In this document: positions 56,397 to 64,000 of the stretch, in pieces
Position numbering within the stretch: position 1 is the first letter of the stretch
How the letters are laid out: each line of letters starts with the position of its first letter
NCBI GenBank assembly: GCA_047967505.1
Contig: CM106538.1
DNA length: 64,000 nt
Strand: one strand, 5' to 3'
DNA from: Dipteris shenzhenensis
Taxonomy: Eukaryota > Polypodiophyta > Polypodiopsida > Gleicheniales
The notes under the pieces: generated by a model
The model's database searches: none
What the model was told of the DNA's origin: nothing
Seen by the model: only the letters and a program-made list of their open reading frames with translations
Made by a program: the position numbers and the translations under genes

Positions 56397-57006
56397 AAGA
56401 AGCCCTAATTATATTGTGTTGCGAAAAACAAGGGCTAAAATAGAGCTTTTAAAAAGTCTATAAGGAACCTTAAGGTTTAAACTCACACTTTAATCTCAAT
56501 TTTTATGGCAAGGAGTATATTTCTAGACCAAAAACTTATAATGCCCACATTGTAGCCCTTGATAGGATACCCTTGATAGGGTACCATTGTAGCCCTTGAA
56601 AGGATACCCTTGATAGGTTTGTAGCATGAGCTAAGGCTTCTTCTTTTAATACTCATACATCCCTTAGAGTTCTCCTTGCAAGTCCCCTTAGTCATTCTAT
56701 TTGTGATCTTCTAGAGAAAGTCATCATACAACACGTTGCCCATCCCCCCCAAGACCCCTATAGACCCCCCTTGTAAATCTCCTCACACAAAAAATCATAT
56801 TGATTGTTTGCTTTGCAAAGGCAAAACCGATTCCCCCAAACAACGATATGATCCAAACACATGAATGAAGAGAATCATGCCTTCATAATTATAGAATTTA
56901 TTACAAGGAGGCTTCATAACCTATCTAGCATAATTATGCCTGTAAGCTATATAAAAGTTGTTAAAGGGGTTTAGAATCATTAAATATGTTCCAAGTCCAA
57001 AATCTA
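56397..57006. other. No gene recognised
   Basis: Short repeated CCCTTGATAGG(A/G)TACC(C/A) units at about 56557-56620. Otherwise AT-rich. Confidence 0.55.
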
Positions 57007-57990
57007 CTATGAAGTAATGAGAGTCTGTTCTTCAAGATCATTATCCCATTCAAGGTTGGCCATAAACATTGAAACTGCAGGATCAATTGGGATTTTAGGC
57101 ATAAGTGGAGATTCTACTTGCATGACCTTTGCATCAATTTGTGGGAGGACTGGATCTAGTGCATGGCCATTGTCGATTGTCACTAATGCTTGGATCCAAC
57201 TGTTGATATTACTTTGTGTGTCACCTACCAAGGCATTTTGTTGTGGAAGGGCTGATTTGCTAGATACCACGGTCGAAGAGGTATTATCGAATGGTCTCGA
57301 CACAATGGCTTTGATTGCTCCTATCCCCACATTGATTCTCATTGCTGTGCCATGATTTTTTATCGTAAGCTGATCAATACCCCAATCATGGAGCAGTGAT
57401 GCTTCTCGTGGTAGCCAAGGGCCGAGTAAAACTTGATAAAAGTCTTGGGTCCCAAGAGATCCAAGACTGTGACCTGGAGGGAAAATCGTATCCTTGCTAC
57501 CTTTGTGGATACCCCATTAACTATACCCAAGGATTTTGTGTGTGAATGATTTGCAAGGCAGATGTTAAAATGATCTTTCTTCATCGTGGGAGATCCCATG
57601 CATTATAGAGATTGTTTGATAAGACATTCACACCTACGCCTCCATACACAATGTCCTAGACCTCATCATGTGCTCTATGGATCAAAGGCATAGTGATATT
57701 GCATATATCATCTCTCTCATGCAATCAGACTGGGTTGTCTTTTGTTTCTTCCATAGGTGGCGGGAGATTTGCTGATTTTACCCATCCCTTGAAACTTGCC
57801 CAAATGTTGGGACAATTCCATAAGAGGATTCCAATGGGGATGGAGAGGGGGCAACTCAGGAAGCTAGAGAGGGATGCACCTTCCAGTTGGTATAGTGAAA
57901 CATTATGTTGTGGCCCTTGTTGATGGAACAGAGGTTCGATTATGGTATCAAGACTTGGTGGAGACAAGTCAAGGACTGGATCTTGCACTT
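57007..57990 (-). pseudogene. Ty3/gypsy gag-protease region remnant
   Basis: Read leftward. Around 57680-57600 a frame gives VYGGVGVNVLSNN, like the (V)DGGSGVN protease active-site region with the Asp lost. 57599-57360 gives FNICLANHSHTKSLGIVNGV and ARIRFSLQVTVLDL, the typical next segment. 57342-57007 (111 aa) starts MRINVGIGAIKAIVSRP and is acidic at its end (NLEWDNDLEEQ). 57988-57725 is Pro/Ser-rich and may belong to gag. No RT follows. Confidence 0.6.
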
Positions 57991-59182
57991 TCTTTTTAGC
58001 TTCAATTCGGGCTTATTCCTTCTCCACCCATTGTCAAAAATTGAGCCTTCTCCAATTCGACGTTAGGGTATACAGCTTCTTTGACAAGTGGATCTGAATG
58101 GTGGTTGACGTACTCGACACGTCTTTCCTTGGTGGAGACTTGTGCTTTCTTTTGGATAAGCTTTTTGCTTGAACAGGTAATGATTAATTAGTGTCGATAG
58201 TGTTACAAGATGGTTTTAAGCACCGCACAGTAGTGGTCTATCAAAAGACATTAATAGGTTATGGGAAAGCATGCCATCGGGGTATTAAGTCGGATATCTA
58301 TGGCAATGGCATTGAGCATAGTATGGGATCACATAGGTTGGCTATGGATGTTATTTCTCCGTGCAAAAGAGTATGGCGACGTGGACCTTGGAGTCCCAAG
58401 CTCAAAGAATGATGATATGATAGATTAGTGCCACGTGGCTCAATGTTGAAACAACACATGGTAGGCTATGAGATTGGCATGTAGGTGTGCATTTTAAAAA
58501 AACATTTGTAGTATTTCTTGTTTTTTTTAAATTTGCCTCTATGCCTTTCTTGCTTAGACTTGAAATCTAGATCTCACTTTGCTATAAGGACCACCACTTT
58601 AGGCCTTTGTTGAAGCTAGATGGGCACTACATAAAATTGTTTTCATCTTTTGATCTAAAATTCCTTTTGGTTATAACTCGTCATGCATAATGAATTTACC
58701 ATGATACAAAAAGTAAAATTTTCTCCCTCTTTCCCCTTTGCTTTGAGATTCATAAGATGAAAAGGGCTTCAAGGAAATATAGTTCAGATGTGTCAGGAAG
58801 TTGTTCAAGGGATACTATGGCAAATTGATTAGAATGATTCCAAAAGGAGCCTTCAATGCTCTTTGCTACTATTCAATCATGTTGAAAGCATGGTGTGTTT
58901 AATTCCTTAGGTGTTGCACATAAAATACGTCATAATTTTGGAAAATATATACCTTTGTGAGGTAATATAGATCAAGGTGAGATAAAAAGTAAAAATGGGT
59001 GCTTTTTTATGCTTTAAACAATGGTTAGGTATATTTTTGCCAAAAATGGTGCATGAGGTCATTCCAATGGGATATGCCAATTTTGCTATGTGATGTTGTG
59101 GGAGTAAATGTTGAATATCTTTTGGTTCATGCGTTCAATAAAAGGGATATTCTCTAGACAAGTGTTTGCATCAAAAGTTTGC
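57991..59182. other. No gene recognised
   Basis: AT-rich, short frames only. Confidence 0.5.
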
Positions 59183-59184
59183 CC

Positions 59185-59234
<50 letters not shown>
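59183..59234. repeat. Compound (TC)n(AC)n microsatellite
   Basis: About 12 TC units followed directly by about 15 AC units. Confidence 0.95.
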
Positions 59235-59237
<3 letters not shown>

Positions 59238-60720
59238 TCCCTTTTTCTCTTGCATCCACTTAATTTCTTAAAATTTTCCTTACATTTCTTACTCTTCTTA
59301 ACTTCCCTTAATTTCTTCCTCTTTTACTGTATTTTATCATAACTTCCCTAAAATTTCCTCTTATTTTTTCCTAAACTCACCTTAGCTTCCCTTAAATTTT
59401 CCCTAATCCTATCCTTTCTTTTATTTTCTCTCTCTGCCCTCTTACTTTCCTTTTTTTCCCAATATTTTTCCTATATTTTCCTTAATTTTTTTCATTATCT
59501 CCCTATTTTGTCACTAATCTTTTGTTCCCTAATTTTCTCTAAATTCTCCAATTTAATTTCTCTAACACTTCCCATTTTCTCCCCTAATTCCCCTAATTTT
59601 TGTCTATGTTTTCCTCTTATGTCTCTAATTTTTTATAATTTTCTCTTAATTTTTATTGGTTTTTTCCCATTCCCCCCTTTTTTCCCCTATTTCTCCTCGA
59701 CTATTCCTCTCCCACAACCTTGTCTACCTTTCTGCTGGACCTGACCATTCCCTTCCATACTCACCCCCGACTTTGGATCACCTCCTATTTAAGTTTCGTC
59801 CTCCCTTCCTCTAATTTCAACCTATCCAATATCCACGGTCCACCAATCGCTCTACCCTGCCTGCTCTAACGCCACTCCCAACCCATCTCCCCCTGGCTGC
59901 TCGCCGTCTTAATTACTCTCAGGACTCAGTCCCCTGGGCCCTGGCGCTGCCTTCCAAGTCTGTGCACGGCTTCTACAGCTTTGCTCTTCGCTGGCCGCGC
60001 CCGTGTTCTCCTCTAGAATATCTGGAGTCTGCATGATGGTCGCACGCACACTTTTTCCTACTTCTCGCGCCTTGTGCAAGAAAATCTCCCTCGGTTATAC
60101 TGCCACCTCCCTCCAAGCCCTCGTTGGAAGTTGGACTCACGTGGCAAGTCCATGCTTTAATGCCACTTTTCATTTATGCCCTCCTTTTTAAAATTTAAAC
60201 CCCCTCCCTTTCTTCATTTCACGTGTTTTTTAATCTAACCCTTGTCCCCCTTCACCTCACTACTTTTCATTATCTCTATGCCTTTTCCCCTTTTAGTTAA
60301 AATTAAAAAAACCATGCTCAATTCTTTCCTTTGATTCTTTCCCTCTTTGATTCCTTTACAAAGGCTGCTTATTTCCCTTCTAACCTCTTTAACCTATTAA
60401 ACCTATCCACCTCTTAAACCTATTACCCTTCTAACCTTTTTAAACCTATTAACCTCTCTCTTTTAGCCTCTCTATCAACTTATTAACTTCCCTACCTCTA
60501 TGTACTTACCCTACCCCTTCGCTTTTACTTCTTATCTCTTAAACTTACTAGCCTCTCTATTATTTAATAACCGTACGTCTAGTCTCTCTATTAACTTATT
60601 ACCCTCTCTAGCTCTTTGTACTTATATCCACTACTCCAACCATTCGTTCAAGCTTCTCTATCCCTTATCTCCCTAGTCCCTCTTATCTCTTTTGCCATTG
60701 ATTTTATCTTATAACAATTA
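59235..60720. repeat. Long pyrimidine-rich tract (~1.5 kb)
   Basis: The plus strand is dominated by C and T in phrases such as CTTAATTTC, TTTTCCTT, CCCTAATTTTC and, from 60380, AACCT(A/C)TTAACCTCTCT. Strand asymmetry is strong over its whole length, broken by a mixed-composition island at about 59890-60180. No coding frame is believable. Confidence 0.8.
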
Positions 60721-61736
60721 TTGATTTTTTCTTATGACTAAGCTTGTTTCTCTTTAGTTCCCCTTTGTCTCTTTGGTCTCATGACTAAAATTGGTTCGTT
60801 CCTTCCTTTAATCTTACTCTCCTTTGTCATATGAATTGCCTTTTTTCAAAACCCTTTTTTCCACTCTCCCTACACACACATATCTATGTCATAACCCCCC
60901 TCTTCTTCATTGTACCACCCTTAAATGTCCCATTCACATTACTTTCAAATTAATTCAGTTCCCTAAATAGATCGTCTTTCATTGCATTTATAAGTATACA
61001 TTGAGTTGTATAAGTTTGCAAGTTTCTATTTTTATGGTGACCCCAATAACAAGGGAGGGGTGTTTATGACACATGTCTTCCCAACTAAGGTTTAAGTGGG
61101 TTCTCACCACATTTTTCTGGTTGGATGGTGGCAGGTAGGCAGACTCCCTTCTTCAATAAAAGTGATGCTTGCCAGGACTTATCCAAGCTCAACTTCTATA
61201 CACTTTCCACAAAGTCATTTCTACAAAATGGCACACTACTGGTTTCCTTTATAAACAGGGATTCACCGACTTATACCAACTTTTTCATTAATGCAATTAG
61301 TCCTATTCCATTGTCTAGCTTCGTTCTTTTGTCTTTTCACTATGCAAAGGGATGTTGTCAAGTCTTCCACACACACACACACACACACGTTTTTTTCGCC
61401 TTGCAATGGTCTTAAATGATGGTGCTGATTAAAGAATGTTAGTCTAGCTCATAGTTCAGAATGTAGTTCATTTGGTCAAGTTAACCGTGTTATGGGGCAT
61501 TTAGTATTAGGGTTAACGGTAGTTTAGGCAATTTTTAGGCTTAGGTTTTTGTCTTTTTGTGAGCCCCTAAAGGACTTTGTCACTTTGTGTGGATTAAGTT
61601 TTTTTTTCTTAATACAATTAAATAAAATTGTTGAGTGTATTGCAAGGGTGCAGCCCAGAACTAAAATAGACCATAAGTACAAAATTGGTCCAAAAGGGGC
61701 TTCCTACCTAGGACCAGCGCTGCACGCAACCAATAC
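60721..61736. other. No gene recognised
   Basis: Continues C/T-rich to about 60960, then mixed. Contains (AC)n at 61369-61388. Confidence 0.5.
61369..61388. repeat. (AC)n microsatellite
   Basis: About 10 AC units. Confidence 0.9.
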
Positions 61737-62043
61737 CTATCGCAGTGCCATATATCTTCCTAGATCTCCCAGTGCGGAGCTAACCACTGGGTCCTTACAT
61801 GTCGTGATAATGCTGAAGTCTTTCAAGTATGTGCCTACCTCTTTCATGATGGCCATGGCCATGAATCCTTTCTCCGTTTGGTGTTGAAAGACCGATTTGT
61901 TCCTGGTTTCCCATACCGCTAGAAACACGGCCGCATTGATGAGATGGGAGCTTCTGAGTATCTCCTAAAAGAGCAGTCCTCCACCTTGGGCCAATACTGA
62001 ACCACGACATTAGGCATGTCTTTCTCATCGCATCCTCCACCAT
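61737..62043 (-). pseudogene. LINE C-terminal scrap
   Basis: Two overlapping frames give FLAVWETRNKSVFQHQTEKG and FMAMAIMKEVGTYLKDFSI. The AVWETRN(K) pattern is common at the end of plant LINE ORF2 proteins. Too short for subfamily assignment. Confidence 0.55.
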
Positions 62044-63241
62044 ATACCAAACTTCACATGTGGATTAAGCTTTTGGCCTTACATGAGGGCTAGCGAATTA
62101 TTTTGTCATTTAGCTTGTATGACACCACCTTTATTATAAGCATGTGATATTATTTAAATGAGGATCTCTTGCCAAAATGGCGAGGTCCCCACTCATATTT
62201 AATGGTCCATTCCCCCCTAGTATGTCTCCCCAAGTAGTGAAAAATGGGAGATTCGTATTCATTAGTGTACCCCTAAGCTAAGTTAAATGCGTCCCTTCAA
62301 ATGATTGAAACAATTAAAAAAAAAAAAGAGGTCCATCCCATCTTTCATCTCTTTTCACTCCTCTCTTTTTACTTATCCACCTTTCCCATATTCATTCACC
62401 TTCATTTGCATTTTTTCCTTTCCCTTTCCTTCCAATTTACACCTTTCTTTTCCCTTTTACAAGTTATTGGATAATTTTATTGTAATATTTATCCGAGCTA
62501 CTTTACATTTTGGGACTTAGGGCCAGTGAAAAAATGCTCAACTGGTGTGACTTTGATTCTCAACTCCAATTATCTGAATTTATCGCGCATGAACCAGATG
62601 GTGGCATTCAATACGAGCGGCAGAGTTTGTCTAACTATTGCAGTGGGGAGCTGTGTGAGATGCAGAGTTGCACCTGTCCATTTTTCATTGGTTTGGATAG
62701 AGCAGGAAGAAACATTCAATGCAATGGTAGTGCCAAATGTCAAGGCGCTATTGGGTGGAGAAAAAATGGCGCTCCAGTGCCCAAATTCGCACCCTCCAAA
62801 ATCAAGGTGCCAATTTGAGCACCAAATGCACAATAGAGTCGCATGAGTTGGGGAAACATTTAGGTGTGTGAACGGAACTATTCACAACAACCAGAGGCAC
62901 ATTTTTTGCTGTGCGTGCATTGGGCCTTAGTGATTGTGCCACCTTGTTGAAAGCAAGGCCGTAGTGGTCACTTCAGCAGAGATGCCTCCCACAATCAACA
63001 AATCTACAAACCATGATGGACTACTTTCACTTCAATTGAGAACTAACAACTTAAGACTCTCATTTAGACCATATTTGGAGCAACCTTGACAAACCCAACA
63101 ACCAAGCACATACCTCATTCGCATATGGGACAGATCATTCCATTGCATACATTTGCACAAAATGCACACTAACACTTTCACCTACTATAACATTCTAAAA
63201 GGCAGGGCCTTGGTGGGATCCCTAGCTTGCTTATTTTGTAA
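62044..63241. other. No gene recognised
   Basis: Includes a C/T-rich patch with A12 at about 62314-62325, and two overlapping ~100-codon plus-strand frames (62510-62846) without domain features. Confidence 0.5.
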
Positions 63242-63242
63242 G

Positions 63243-63283
<41 letters not shown>

Positions 63284-63285
63284 AC
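63242..63285. repeat. Compound (TC)n(AC)n microsatellite
   Basis: About 9 TC units followed directly by about 13 CA units. Confidence 0.95.
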
Positions 63286-63332
63286 GCATCCACAATGAAC
63301 TTCTCTTGCATGCATGACCATGCACCCCGCAT

Positions 63333-63427
63333 GCACACGCACACACACACACACCATACATACACATGTCCGGCCGACCCCATCCCCCCCTCCCCCTCCC
63401 CCCACACACAAGCATACACCTTCTCTC

Positions 63428-63471
<44 letters not shown>
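63333..63471. repeat. Microsatellite cluster (CA)n ... (CT)n
   Basis: CACACGCACACACACACACAC at 63335, a C-rich CCCCCCTCCCCCTCCCCCC block at 63386, then about 25 CT units with one CCCT break at 63421-63471. The order is reversed relative to the other compound arrays. Confidence 0.9.
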
Positions 63472-63473
<2 letters not shown>

Positions 63474-63967
63474 TGACAAGCATATGTGCATGCCCCATGG
63501 GCAAACACAAGTGAGTGCTACGAGAGGCATATGTTGGGATGTGCATGCATACATGCATTGAACACATACATGCAACACTACACAAGTGCGTAAGATGCAC
63601 ATGGAAGATTGGTACAAGTGGCAAGAAGTTACGAGTAAGGGGGAGTGCACAATGCGCACATACACCCACATGTGTGCGATCTTGTGAAATAACACCAAGA
63701 TGGTTGGGCCAGAAGTAGGCAACAATAGCGATCCAGAGGAGCAGAAAGGAGTTACAGTCTCACATGGCACCTTCACTCTCTGTCAACCTCCATGCTCTCC
63801 TGGCTCTAGTGTTCTGGGAACCGTCCGATCCGGATGTGCGCATAGGCTCATAAAGGCAATTGGAAAGGCCATTCTCGTTGTCGTTCGTGGCACCTTGAGT
63901 TCTCTCAGCCTACATGCTCTCCTGTTGCTCATGTGTTTGGGCTACGTGCCAATGCACATAGCAATGG

Positions 63968-64000
<33 letters not shown>
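63968..64000. repeat. Compound (TC)n(AC)n microsatellite at the window edge
   Basis: About 8 TC units followed directly by 8 or more AC units, cut by the window end. Confidence 0.95.

Noticed and set aside
57693-58412. Plus-strand frames at 57.7-58.4 kb as host genes
   Set aside because: Short, no domains, and opposite a Ty3 remnant on the minus strand.
63178-63776. Overlapping 100-170-codon frames at the right end
   Set aside because: They are translations of CT/CA microsatellites (Arg-Glu and Val-Cys repeats).

Overview
The window is nuclear DNA from a land plant with a large, transposon-filled genome. Signs of this are spliceosomal GT-AG introns, plant-type Copia, Ty3/gypsy and LINE coding remnants, primer-binding sites matching plant tRNA-iMet and tRNA-Glu, and many (CT)n(CA)n microsatellites. 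A fern or another large-genome plant would fit, but this is inference: there is no rRNA, tRNA or organellar marker. No prokaryotic operon or CRISPR array was seen.

Layout. 1-3896 (-): 5' part of a LINE, with a proline-rich ORF1 carrying a zinc knuckle and an ORF2 endonuclease that runs off the left edge; the two ORFs meet at an ATGA stop/start overlap. 3890-4820 (+): a second LINE with its middle deleted. 4825-7902 (-): gag, tRNA-Glu-type PBS and 5' LTR of a Ty3-like element. 8044-9525: a solo LTR of the same family with a 5-bp target-site duplication. 11595-12474 (+): the only host gene recognised, the last three coding exons of a phosphoglycerate-mutase-like (histidine phosphatase superfamily) protein. 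14774-15105: a three-unit tandem repeat. 15975-17944 and 18499-21117: two short LTR elements that carry gag and no pol; the second is inserted, with a 5-bp TSD, into a decayed Ty3 element (17945-22090).

23373-25335 (-): 3' part of a Copia pol, flanked by ~100-bp direct repeats. 28060-30118 (+): LINE reverse transcriptase and C-terminus. 31490-33475 (-): a LINE remnant joined to a Copia gag with PBS and LTR. 34-41 kb: AT-rich DNA with repeats but no recognised gene. 41.1-56.4 kb: probable nested cluster. LTRs of one family lie at 41.1-41.5 and 56.08-56.40 kb, with a truncated Copia (42949-45040), a Ty3 remnant (45165-48770) and a heavily mutated Copia (51756-56078) between them. 57.0-58.0 kb (-): Ty3 protease-region remnant. 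59.2-60.7 kb: a long pyrimidine tract. 61.7-62.05 kb (-): a LINE scrap. The right end is rich in compound microsatellites.

Nearly all coding capacity belongs to retroelements, most of them broken by stops, frameshifts, deletions or lost catalytic residues. The points most worth a second look are the two gag-only LTR elements; an array of five short inverted-repeat motifs with a paired base change in one of them; and an integrase duplication with an inverted RNase H fragment at its junction.
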